Assembly (NCBI GenBank): GCA_017544265.1
Contig: JAFYEM010000016.1
Location: 1-36,981 of the forward strand
Length of the DNA: 36,981 nt
Source of the DNA: Bacteroidales bacterium
Lineage (GTDB): Bacteria > Bacteroidota > Bacteroidia > Bacteroidales > UBA932
Reading direction: 5' to 3'
The notes beneath the pieces are model-generated. The model was not told where the DNA came from and did no database searches. It saw only the letters and a program-made list of their open reading frames with translations. Positions 24,568-32,836 of this stretch are shown here, piece after piece (the stretch's first letter is position 1; each line of letters opens with the position of its first letter). Both the position numbers and the translations under genes were made by a program.

Positions 24568-27500
24568 ATGAAAAAATCACTGAAATTACTGGGTATCATG
24601 GCAATGACTCTTGCCGTGATATCATGCAGCAAGGAACTTGGCACTTCCGAAACTGAAAAGATCAATGAGAATCAGCCCGAAGCCACAGCCTCTGAGGACG
24701 AAGACAAGCCCGCTGACGGAGTGAATGTGGACGGGGAGAAATATCTTGCCGGCTTCGGTGTTGAAGTGGAAGGCATAGACTCTAAAGTAAGCGTAACTCT
24801 TGCTACCGGCGCCCTTGCCTTCGAAGATGGAGACGAGGCCCTGGTGGTATGCGGCAGCGCAAGCGGTGTCTATGTCTATGATTCGGCAAGCGCCGTGTTC
24901 TCGCCCAAGGCAGCAGCGGACGCAGTCGAGGTTTCCGGACAGGAGGCCCAGGTGTACTACCCTGCCGCCGAGTTTGCCTTGAACGCCGGTGCGGTCACAT
25001 TTACAATGCCCGCAGCAGTTGTTGCCGGAGATGCCGCAGATCTTGGCGACAAACTGCCACTCTGCGGCACAATCCCCGCTTCAGAGAACCCTGTGGCAAG
25101 TTTCAAGAACCTCGGTTCAATACTGTATGTCCGCTTTAATTCCGCTGCTGCGGACGGTGAGACAATCACCGCCCTGGAACTCAGCGGCAGCGGTGTCAAC
25201 ATCACTGGCAGCGGCGCTGTTACCTGGGCCGATACAGACGCCCAGGTGGCTGGCCTGGAGCCTGTCCTGGCAGCGCTCTCCGGAGACGGCGCCGGGACAT
25301 CCCTTACCATCGACTGCAGCCTGGCACCCAAGCACCTGAGCTCCGCAGACTATCAGGAGTTCTTCTTCTTCCTTCCCCAGAGCGGCAGTTTCGCGGACAT
25401 GCAGCTCAAGGCCGTTTATGGTAAGACCGACGGATCGAACAGCTATACCCTCTACGAACTCGTGAGCCGCACAAGCGCAATGACCCTCGGACGCGGAAAA
25501 CTGAAAAAGCTCGAGAAGAGCCTGAACGGATTCTTCAGCGGCGGCGACGGTTCCTCTTCCCACCCCTACCTGATTTCCTCCTGCGACGACTTCAAGGCCC
25601 TCTCCACAATGGGCAATGTCACGGCTGACGCTTCTGTAGGGAACAGGTACTATGAGTACAACAGCACTGCTAAGCGCAACTTCTTCCGCTCATCAGGCGC
25701 CAACTACCAGCAGACCGCAGATCTTGACTTTGAAAACGCCGACATTACTAACTTTATGGTTGGCATCGCCGGAAGCAACGGAGAAGCCGCAAGTTTCAAA
25801 GGCCACTATGACGGCAATTCAAAGAAGATTTCCAATTTCTCAATCACAACCGACAAGGATTGGGCTGGACTTTTTGCCAATATGCAGGGAGAAGTGAAGA
25901 ACCTTGAACTGAATACTATTTCCGTTTCAGGAAATCAAGCTGTCGGCGGCATTGTAGGATGGCTCAACGGCAAGGTCACAGACTGCTCGGTAACAGGCAC
26001 TTCTTCTGTTACCGGTACAAACGGAGCTGCCGGTATCGCCGCCAACATCCGCAATTCTTCCGAAGTGTCCGGCTGCACCAACTACGCTGCAATCAGCGGT
26101 GAGGGCAATATTGGCGGCATCGTGGGTTATATGGCCAATGCAGGAGGGAAGATTCTTCTTTGCAATAACTATGGTACGGTTACCGGCACCGCAAACAGTG
26201 TCGGCGGTATCGTCGGCCAGAGCTACCAGGCCGGAGCCAAGGTCTATGGCTGCCAGAATTTTGCCGATGTTACAAGTTCCGGAAACTTCGTCGGCGGACT
26301 GGTTGGCAATGCCGGAGCCGGAGTGGACATCAATGCCACTTCAAACACCTATTGCCGCAATGAGGGGAATGTGACTGGAGCTGCGTATACCGGCGGTATC
26401 GTCGGACAGCTTGGCGGCAACTCCATTGCCTGCACCACCAATACCGGTACAGTCGAAGGCACTTTCGACGTAGGCGGAATCGTAGGTTATAAGAAGAACG
26501 GCGGAATCTGGTCCAATACGTACAACGAGGGAAATGTTACTGCCCAGTACAATGTAGGCGGCCTTGCCGGACGTCAGGATGCCAGCGGAATATCGGGCAA
26601 TGTCCTTACAAACCCCAATAACCACGTATGGAACAAAGGTAATGTCACAGCGACTGGAAAAGACGGCAACCTTGCTTATGCCGGAGGACTTATCGGCCGT
26701 ATGAACGGCGGCGCGCTCGGAGATGCCTCTGTCAAGAAGACCGTTGAAAATTACGGCAATGTAACCAGCACAGGCGGCGGCCAGGGTGTAGGAGGCATGG
26801 TCGGTTATATTTCGGCCGGTACCATTGCCCACTGTATGAGCGACGCTACCGTCATTGGCAACCAGAAATGCGTGGGCGGAGCAATCGGCTGGATGGCCGG
26901 CGGCAAAGTCTATAACTGCTACGCCAAAGGTATCGTTAAGGGACAGGGCCAGGTAGGAGGTTTCGTCGGTTACCTTTTTGCCTCGGCCAATAGTTACATA
27001 ATCAACTGCGCAGCCGGTGCCGAAAGAGTAGTCGCTACCAATAAGAATACTAACGACGGCGTGGGCGGCTTCGTAGGATATATGAACCAATCATCTGCTG
27101 AAAATGCAGACAAACAGGCCGTAATTGCAAACTGCGTAGTCTGGGAAGGAATCATCAAAGCGCCCAATGAGGACAACACGGCAAGCAATAAGATCCGTGT
27201 CGGAGGCTTTGCCGGTGTCGGTAATGCGCAGAGCGGCGGCAAAGCCAACTCCCTCATCCAGGTCTGCTATTATCAGGGCCTGCCCACCACTGTCGGTTAC
27301 GGCGGTGCTGAAGATGACAATTCCCTTCCTACCGTTAATTCCGACGGCACAGGAGTAGTCGGCGGCTTCATCGGATACGCCGGCGGAACCACCAAGGACT
27401 GCTACTGCGACCGCGCTGGCAGCACTGCTTACAAATTAAACGGCAGCGGTTCTGTATCATACGGCGGAAGGATGGTAACGAATATTGTCTATGGCAGAGC

Positions 27501-27708
27501 CATGATTTCTTGGGATGTCAACACTTCCGCAGGATCAGTAGCAAAAAATACCGTATATTTTGACGGGCTTCTGAACACTATTGTGGACAGCGTAGGAAGC
27601 CTCGGCGACATTACCCTTAGCCAGTGGACTTCATACACCGTCGGTACTGACAAGTATTACTATCCTGACATACTCACCAGTATGGGCGAAATCTTCTACA
27701 AGAAGTAG
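24568..27708 (+). CDS. Large fimbrillin-like lipoprotein with GLUG repeats
   Basis: This 1046-residue lipoprotein (Cys20 in VISC, then SKELGTSETEK) has an acidic linker (about 25-60). A fimbrillin-like domain follows (about 60-320; FEDGDEALVVCG, VASFKNLGSILYVRF). A short SSSHPYLISSCDDFKALS segment (about 330-350) and a QTADLDFENADI segment (about 385) lead into the repeat array. About fourteen GLUG-type repeats (consensus VGGIVGY/W) cover residues 459-940. A non-repetitive C-terminal part (about 945-1046) ends MGEIFYKK. GLUG repeats build beta-solenoid stalks of adhesins. It is probably a long surface fibre or adhesin; no catalytic residues are apparent. Confidence 0.88.
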   Translation: MKKSLKLLGIMAMTLAVISCSKELGTSETEKINENQPEATASEDEDKPADGVNVDGEKYLAGFGVEVEGIDSKVSVTLATGALAFEDGDEALVVCGSASGVYVYDSASAVFSPKAAADAVEVSGQEAQVYYPAAEFALNAGAVTFTMPAAVVAGDAADLGDKLPLCGTIPASENPVASFKNLGSILYVRFNSAAADGETITALELSGSGVNITGSGAVTWADTDAQVAGLEPVLAALSGDGAGTSLTIDCSLAPKHLSSADYQEFFFFLPQSGSFADMQLKAVYGKTDGSNSYTLYELVSRTSAMTLGRGKLKKLEKSLNGFFSGGDGSSSHPYLISSCDDFKALSTMGNVTADASVGNRYYEYNSTAKRNFFRSSGANYQQTADLDFENADITNFMVGIAGSNGEAASFKGHYDGNSKKISNFSITTDKDWAGLFANMQGEVKNLELNTISVSGNQAVGGIVGWLNGKVTDCSVTGTSSVTGTNGAAGIAANIRNSSEVSGCTNYAAISGEGNIGGIVGYMANAGGKILLCNNYGTVTGTANSVGGIVGQSYQAGAKVYGCQNFADVTSSGNFVGGLVGNAGAGVDINATSNTYCRNEGNVTGAAYTGGIVGQLGGNSIACTTNTGTVEGTFDVGGIVGYKKNGGIWSNTYNEGNVTAQYNVGGLAGRQDASGISGNVLTNPNNHVWNKGNVTATGKDGNLAYAGGLIGRMNGGALGDASVKKTVENYGNVTSTGGGQGVGGMVGYISAGTIAHCMSDATVIGNQKCVGGAIGWMAGGKVYNCYAKGIVKGQGQVGGFVGYLFASANSYIINCAAGAERVVATNKNTNDGVGGFVGYMNQSSAENADKQAVIANCVVWEGIIKAPNEDNTASNKIRVGGFAGVGNAQSGGKANSLIQVCYYQGLPTTVGYGGAEDDNSLPTVNSDGTGVVGGFIGYAGGTTKDCYCDRAGSTAYKLNGSGSVSYGGRMVTNIVYGRAMISWDVNTSAGSVAKNTVYFDGLLNTIVDSVGSLGDITLSQWTSYTVGTDKYYYPDILTSMGEIFYKK
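25942..27387 (+). repeat. GLUG repeat array (about 14 units)
   Basis: Within the large lipoprotein, units with the core V-G-G-(I/L/M/F)-(V/A/I)-G recur roughly every 25-50 codons: VGGIVGW, IGGIVGY, VGGIVGQ, VGGLVGN, TGGIVGQ, VGGLAGR, AGGLIGR, VGGMVGY, VGGAIGW, VGGFVGY and VGGFIGY among others. The DNA is similar but not identical between units, so copy-number change by recombination is possible yet not recent. It is coding and is not a CRISPR array. Confidence 0.85.
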
Positions 27709-27714
27709 CAGACT

Positions 27715-30606
27715 ATGCGAATCCTGAAATCCACCTTACTCCTTCTCGGAGCCCTTGCTTTCCTCTTTTCCGCCTGCACGCGGGAAGAGGAAGGCAGGCC
27801 CGGGGAGACCGAAGGCACCGTCTTTACCCTCAAGGCAAGTTTTGCCGAAGCAGGGGCTAAGGCGGAGGTGGGCAGCGACGGCAGCTGCTCCTGGCAGGCC
27901 GGTGACAAAATCGCGGTGTATGACGCTGTGGGCGGCAATTTCTGCGAATTCACCACCGAAGCAGGCGACGGAGTTTTCACCTTTACGGGAGCTCCCGGCG
28001 CGTCATATGATTTCACCCACGCCTACTACCCCTCTTCCTTCGCCGGCGGCGCCATGGAAATTACCCTTCCTGGTTCCTATTCCGTGGAGGATATACAGAC
28101 CACTTCAGCCTTCCCCATGACCGGGAATGTCGAGGAAGGAAACATACGGCTCTGCCACCTTGCGGCACTGCTGAAATACAATCTGAAAGGGATTCCCGCC
28201 ACGGCGACCAGTATCGAACTGTCTTCGCCCACCGTATCGCTCAGCGGAAGTTTCCCCGTGGAAGGCTCATCACTGAACGACGGATGGATTTCAGCCGACG
28301 GAGAAAATTTCACTGACCATCCGGACGTGGAATTCAAGTCCGGCGTGGATTTCCGGGAAATCCACGCCCGTTCCGGCGCCGGCGCCGTGAGCATTTCCCT
28401 TGTCCCCGGAGCTAACGAGAACATCACCGTCTATCTGCCTCTGCCGATCGGGGCCTATGCCTTCACCACCAGAATCAAGGCTGGAGAAGATATTCTCTAC
28501 GAGAACACCACCACGGCACTGAAGGACATCTACCGGGCCCACCTCGTGCAGATGCATCCCTTCAAGCCGGGATTCGGCGGCGGCACCGGTACGGCTTCGA
28601 GCCCTTACCTTATCAGCACTCCGGCCCACTTTATGGAACTTTCCGGCACCACTGACCCGGACTTCCTCTCGGCCAGTTACCTACAGACTGCAGACCTGGA
28701 CCTCGCCGGCGCTTCATTCAGCCCCTGCGGCAGCTCTGCCGCTCCCTTTACCGGCGTCTATGACGCTGACGGGCACAGCATCAGCAACCTGTCGGTATCC
28801 GTCAGCGGTGACAATGCCGGCCTGTTCGGCTGTATCTCCGGCGGAACTGTCAGAAAGCTGAACATCGCTTCCTCCTCCGTGAGCGCAAGCGGGCAGAATG
28901 CCGGTTCCATTGCCGGTCTCCTAACCAATGGAGGACGGATCTCGTCATGCCGCGTCGATGCGGCAAGTACAGTAACTTCAGGCGCACGTGCAGCCGGCTC
29001 GATAGTCGGAAAGGTGGTCGGCGGCACCATAGACAATTGCGCTTCACACGGAAATGTCACGGGCTACGACTGCGTGGGCGGTATTGCCGGTTTCCTGAAT
29101 CCGAACGGAACAAATGAAGTGCTGGTTATAAACTGCGTGTATGAACCCGTATATGAGGCCGGGAAGATGGCGAAAGCCGTTCTCCAGAGTTCCAATACAA
29201 GTGCCTACATCGGCGGAATCTCCGGTGCAGCCAATGCATCCGGCGGCTCCAGCCACGTTTCGGTAGTGAACTGCTATGCCTATCCTCTGGAAATGCGCAG
29301 CACCCAGGCCGCCGGCACCACCGGAGTCTGGTTCGTGGGCGGAATTCTCGGCCGTATGGTCAGCTCCAACGTGGATCTTTTCAACTGCATCAGCCCTATT
29401 ACCTATTCCAACGTCATTATCGGAGGGACAAGGCTGAATGCAAAGACCATGTCTTCATACAGCGCAATGGCCTGTATCGTGGGACAGGTAAACGCCGACG
29501 GCTGTACCATCCGCAGGGCCTATTCCAAGAAAACCTGGCCGTACTGCTACCGCCTGACCAGCGGGAAGAGCGTCACGACTTCCGACATTTCGTTGAAGAT
29601 GGGTGACAGCAATATGCGCGGATACCACAATGTGATGTATTCCTCAAGCCATCCGATTAGCGGTGTACTGGGTTATACCGAGGCTGACGGAGGCATAGCG
29701 GCTGCGCTGAATAAAGGTGTCCGCGAGTGGAACAGCGGTTCTCCTGCAGTCCCCGCGGTCAGCTGGGACTATGACCCCACATTCGGCTATCCGAAGCCAG
29801 AGGGAGTGGATGTCCCCGGTATCGTCACCAGGAAAGTGAGCATCATAGGAGACTCCATCTCCACCTATGAAGGCTACATCTTCTCCACCGACCTCGCCGG
29901 AATGGGCAAGTTCTATCCCGACACGGGCAATTACGGCACCTATGGCGACGCCATGGTCCTCAACGAGCAGGATACCTGGTGGTGGCATATTATCCATGAC
30001 TATATGTCCAATACCCGCCTGGAAGTGTGCAATGCCTGGGGAGGAACCACCACGAGCTATTTCACGTCCAATATCACAGTTGGCGGAGTAACCGCCGAAG
30101 CTTACGCCCGCAGCATGGAGAACAGCCTCCAGTCCAGGAACCTGGACTATGGGCTCGGACATCCGGACATTCTGATTTACTACGGCGGAAGGAACGATTT
30201 CGGCTATGTGGGCAATAACAGCGACATCCTTCTCGGCTCGTTCACAGACGAGTCCCTGCAGGCTGCTTTGGACGCCCCCCAGGGTTCGAAGTTCAACAAT
30301 TACTCCCAGGGAACCGTGGCAATCCTCAAAGATTTCCATACCAAGAATCCCGGAGCCAAGATAGTGATTGTGCTTCACGACCTTATGGACGACGGCTATG
30401 AAGATGCTGCCACGGCTGTCAGGACCTTCCTCGACGGAAAGGGATATGATATCAGGTTCGTGAATCTGCACAAGAGGGGAACCACCAACAGCACCAACAC
30501 CGAAATCGGTGTCAGCAAGGAGAACGGTTCCCATCCCAACAAGGCCGGCTGCGCCAACATCGCGTCTTACTTTGTCAATCAATTAGGTAACTGGCTGGAG
30601 GAATAG
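27715..30606 (+). CDS. Fimbrillin-like/GLUG/SGNH-hydrolase chimeric lipoprotein
   Basis: This 963-residue lipoprotein (Cys21, followed by TREEE, a surface-export signal) has three parts. A fimbrillin-like domain spans about 25-285 (CSWQAGDKIAVYD, LCHLAALLKYNL). GLUG-like repeats span about 365-555 (NAGLFGCISGG, NAGSIAGLL, VGGIAGFL, VGGILGRM), introduced by SSPYLISTPAHFMELS. A C-terminal SGNH/GDSL hydrolase spans about 706-963: block I IGDSIS (Ser714), the Gly of AWGGTT, block III YYGGRNDF, and block V GSHPN (His940). In block V the usual Asp three residues before His is Asn, so the triad may be altered. SGNH enzymes are often glycan deacetylases or esterases. It follows the previous gene by 6 bases and precedes the next by 3. 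Confidence 0.88.
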   Translation: MRILKSTLLLLGALAFLFSACTREEEGRPGETEGTVFTLKASFAEAGAKAEVGSDGSCSWQAGDKIAVYDAVGGNFCEFTTEAGDGVFTFTGAPGASYDFTHAYYPSSFAGGAMEITLPGSYSVEDIQTTSAFPMTGNVEEGNIRLCHLAALLKYNLKGIPATATSIELSSPTVSLSGSFPVEGSSLNDGWISADGENFTDHPDVEFKSGVDFREIHARSGAGAVSISLVPGANENITVYLPLPIGAYAFTTRIKAGEDILYENTTTALKDIYRAHLVQMHPFKPGFGGGTGTASSPYLISTPAHFMELSGTTDPDFLSASYLQTADLDLAGASFSPCGSSAAPFTGVYDADGHSISNLSVSVSGDNAGLFGCISGGTVRKLNIASSSVSASGQNAGSIAGLLTNGGRISSCRVDAASTVTSGARAAGSIVGKVVGGTIDNCASHGNVTGYDCVGGIAGFLNPNGTNEVLVINCVYEPVYEAGKMAKAVLQSSNTSAYIGGISGAANASGGSSHVSVVNCYAYPLEMRSTQAAGTTGVWFVGGILGRMVSSNVDLFNCISPITYSNVIIGGTRLNAKTMSSYSAMACIVGQVNADGCTIRRAYSKKTWPYCYRLTSGKSVTTSDISLKMGDSNMRGYHNVMYSSSHPISGVLGYTEADGGIAAALNKGVREWNSGSPAVPAVSWDYDPTFGYPKPEGVDVPGIVTRKVSIIGDSISTYEGYIFSTDLAGMGKFYPDTGNYGTYGDAMVLNEQDTWWWHIIHDYMSNTRLEVCNAWGGTTTSYFTSNITVGGVTAEAYARSMENSLQSRNLDYGLGHPDILIYYGGRNDFGYVGNNSDILLGSFTDESLQAALDAPQGSKFNNYSQGTVAILKDFHTKNPGAKIVIVLHDLMDDGYEDAATAVRTFLDGKGYDIRFVNLHKRGTTNSTNTEIGVSKENGSHPNKAGCANIASYFVNQLGNWLEE

Positions 30607-30609
30607 ACT

Positions 30610-31434
30610 ATGAAAAGAATTGTAATAATCTGCGCAGTAACAGCTCTGGCCATTTCCTGCAGCAAGTCTCAGCAGGGCGCTCCCCTCATGAGGGAATGGG
30701 CGTTCGAGACTGAATATACCAAGGCTTCAATAGATGACAGCGGTGTCTTCTCATGGCAGCAAGGCGACCGTATAGACATCTGGGACGCCACATCGGCCTC
30801 GTTTGTGCCTTTCACGACCATTGCCGGAAAAGGGCGCTTTGTGGCCACGGCCCCGGACAACGCCAGTTTCTCGCTTGCCGCTTTCTACCCCTCGGGCATA
30901 GCCGGAGGAACCTCGTACATATCGCTTCCCTCCTCCTATGCATCCGCAGCTGAAGCGACAGCGGTTTTTCCCATGTATGCACCTGTAAATGAAGGCGATA
31001 ACACCTTGCATTTCAAGCATCTCGGAGCCGCTTTGACCATCACCTGCACCAGTGTCCAGCCGGAGCTTGACCGACTTGAACTGCGCTCTGCCGGTACAAC
31101 CCTGAGCGGCCGTTTCGACCTGAGCACGGTTTCCGGCAATCAGCTTATCCAGCAGAAGACCGGCAACGGAACTGCCGAAGTACGCTTCTCCCTTTCGGAA
31201 GAAGGAACTGTTTCGGTGACTATTCCGATACCGGTGGGCACATATCCCGTCAGTATCTGCCTCGGGAACGATACAGACCACGAAATGCTGGTCGTAAGCA
31301 GTTCCTCCGACATGACATTCGAAAGGGCGCACCGCTATAAACTGAAAGCATTCGACTACATGACAGAGCGTTACGCTTTTGCCGGAGGCACGATGGAAAG
31401 CCTCACGGTGGAAGACGATTCCGTCAACTGGTAA
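30610..31434 (+). CDS. Fimbrillin-like lipoprotein with EDDSVNW C-terminal tail
   Basis: This 274-residue lipoprotein (Cys17 in AISC, then SKSQQ) consists of one fimbrillin-like domain. It includes FSWQQGDRIDIWDATSASF, FYPSGIAGGTSYISLPSSY, the LHFKHLGAALTITC strand and LSGRFDLS. It parallels the N-terminal domain of the preceding protein block by block, so the two are paralogues. The last residues, MESLTVEDDSVNW, closely match the end of the 46-residue peptide encoded at 24412. It is the last gene of the operon; a hairpin terminator begins 18 bases after the stop. Probable role: a short surface or fibre subunit or anchor, by analogy with Mfa/FimA-type proteins. Confidence 0.85.
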   Translation: MKRIVIICAVTALAISCSKSQQGAPLMREWAFETEYTKASIDDSGVFSWQQGDRIDIWDATSASFVPFTTIAGKGRFVATAPDNASFSLAAFYPSGIAGGTSYISLPSSYASAAEATAVFPMYAPVNEGDNTLHFKHLGAALTITCTSVQPELDRLELRSAGTTLSGRFDLSTVSGNQLIQQKTGNGTAEVRFSLSEEGTVSVTIPIPVGTYPVSICLGNDTDHEMLVVSSSSDMTFERAHRYKLKAFDYMTERYAFAGGTMESLTVEDDSVNW

Positions 31435-31452
31435 ATCTCCAGGGAGTTTTCT

Positions 31453-31490
31453 GCCGGCCGCCGGAGTCTGGAAAGACTTCAACGGCCGGC
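31453..31490 (+). terminator. Terminator of the 22-kb operon
   Basis: A nested hairpin: outer stem GCCGGCCG (31453-31460) with CGGCCGGC (31483-31490), and an inner stem AGTCT/AGACT closed by GGAA. It lies 18 bases after the last stop and is followed by CTTTCAGTT and an AT-rich stretch. The T-run is weak, but the stem is very stable and nothing upstream interrupts the operon in a comparable way. Confidence 0.7.
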
Positions 31491-31515
31491 CTTTCAGTTA
31501 ATTAAAAATTTTACT

Positions 31516-31523
31516 TATATTTG
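31516..31523 (+). promoter_or_regulatory. Candidate -7 box for the UDP-sugar dehydrogenase gene
   Basis: TATATTTG is an exact TAnnTTTG match, 41 bases before the ATG at 31565. At the -33 position only an imperfect TTTC is present. Confidence 0.5.
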
Positions 31524-31564
31524 TGGGATTTATGTGTCAAGACAAATAATTTACAACAACAGCA

Positions 31565-32833
31565 ATGAAGCAGATCAAGATTTGTGTCATCGGACTTGGA
31601 TATGTGGGATTGCCATTGGCACGACTGTTTTCCACAAAGTACCCTACAATAGGCCTGGACCTCAATGAACACAGGGTAAAGGCCCTTATGGCCGGCCATG
31701 ACGAGACCCTGGAAGTGGCTGACGCTCTTCTGCAGGAAGCAATCGAAAAACATGGTTTCAAATGCACCTCCTCCCTTGATGAAGTGCGCGACTGCAACTT
31801 CTATGTAGTTGCGGTACCCACACCTGTGAAAGACGACAATACGCCGGACCTCCGCCCGCTTGTGGGAGCCAGCGAAACAGTCGGAAAAGTCATATCCAAG
31901 GGGGACATCGTGGTCTATGAGAGCACGGTTTACCCCGGAATGACCGAAGAAGTCTGCATTCCCATTGTGGAAGAAGTCAGCGGCCTGAAATTCAACCGGG
32001 ACTTTTTCGCGGGCTACAGCCCCGAACGCATCAATCCGGGCGACAAGGAACACACCGTGGAGAAAATCCGCAAAGTGACCTCGGGAAGTACGCCCGAGAT
32101 AGCGGACATAGTGGACGGAGTTTATAATTCCGTACTCGTCAACGGCACCCACAAGGCCTCCAGCATCCGGGTAGCCGAAGCTTCCAAGATTATTGAGAAC
32201 TCCCAACGCGACGTGAATATCGCATTCATGAATGAGCTGGCGAAGATTTTCGACGCAATGGGCATAGACACCCACGACGTGATTGAGGCGGCATCGACAA
32301 AATGGAACTTCATCAAGCTCACTCCGGGTCTGGTCGGCGGTCACTGCATATCAGTGGACCCCTACTACCTCATACACAAGTCCCAGGCCTATGGCATTTT
32401 CCCGCGCGTTATGCTGAACGCCCGTCGCCTGAACGAAAGCATGGGTGAATATGTCGCATACCAGGTTATCAAGTTGATGAACCTGAAGGGCATCCTCGTC
32501 AAGGACGCCAGAATCCTGCTCCTGGGCATTACCTTCAAGGAGAACTGCCCAGATATCCGCAACACCAAGGTGGTGGATATCTACAGGATTCTCCATACCT
32601 ATACCGACAACATAGTCATCTATGACCCCTGGGCGAATGCCGCGCAGGTAAAGAAGGAATACGGCCTGGATATTGTGAAGCAACTGCCGCAGGAGAAGTT
32701 CGATGTGATCGTGCACGCCGTGGCTCACCGCGATTTCCAGAAAATGGACATACGCTCCCTTCTCAGGGAGGGCGGAGTAGTCTATGACGTCAAGGCAGCC
32801 CTTCCTAAGGAAGTCGTGGATGCACGCCTATAA
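31565..32833 (+). CDS. Nucleotide-sugar (UDP-HexNAc type) dehydrogenase
   Basis: This 422-residue cytoplasmic enzyme belongs to the UDP-glucose/GDP-mannose dehydrogenase family. It oxidises the C6 hydroxyl of a UDP-sugar to a carboxylate in two NAD-dependent steps. The NAD-binding Rossmann motif GLGYVGLP is at residues 10-17, YSPERINPGD at about 151-160, and the catalytic Cys261 is in GGHCISVDPYYL. The C-terminal domain starts around 310 with ITFKENCPDIRNTKV. The SPERINPGD block and the overall sequence resemble the TviB/WbpA branch, acting on UDP-GlcNAc or UDP-GalNAc and supplying uronic acids for capsule or O-antigen. It is followed 3 bases later by a serine acetyltransferase gene. No polysaccharide glycosyltransferases are visible nearby. 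Confidence 0.93.
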   Translation: MKQIKICVIGLGYVGLPLARLFSTKYPTIGLDLNEHRVKALMAGHDETLEVADALLQEAIEKHGFKCTSSLDEVRDCNFYVVAVPTPVKDDNTPDLRPLVGASETVGKVISKGDIVVYESTVYPGMTEEVCIPIVEEVSGLKFNRDFFAGYSPERINPGDKEHTVEKIRKVTSGSTPEIADIVDGVYNSVLVNGTHKASSIRVAEASKIIENSQRDVNIAFMNELAKIFDAMGIDTHDVIEAASTKWNFIKLTPGLVGGHCISVDPYYLIHKSQAYGIFPRVMLNARRLNESMGEYVAYQVIKLMNLKGILVKDARILLLGITFKENCPDIRNTKVVDIYRILHTYTDNIVIYDPWANAAQVKKEYGLDIVKQLPQEKFDVIVHAVAHRDFQKMDIRSLLREGGVVYDVKAALPKEVVDARL

Positions 32834-32836
32834 GCA

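Noticed and set aside
25942-27387. CRISPR-like periodic repeats
   Set aside because: The periodicity is in-frame GLUG protein repeats with diverged DNA and no constant spacer length.
27715-30606. GLUG and fimbrillin genes as a classical type V pilus (fim/mfa) operon
   Set aside because: No recognisable anchor, tip or usher-type accessory genes are present, and most of these proteins are chimeras with enzyme or solenoid modules.
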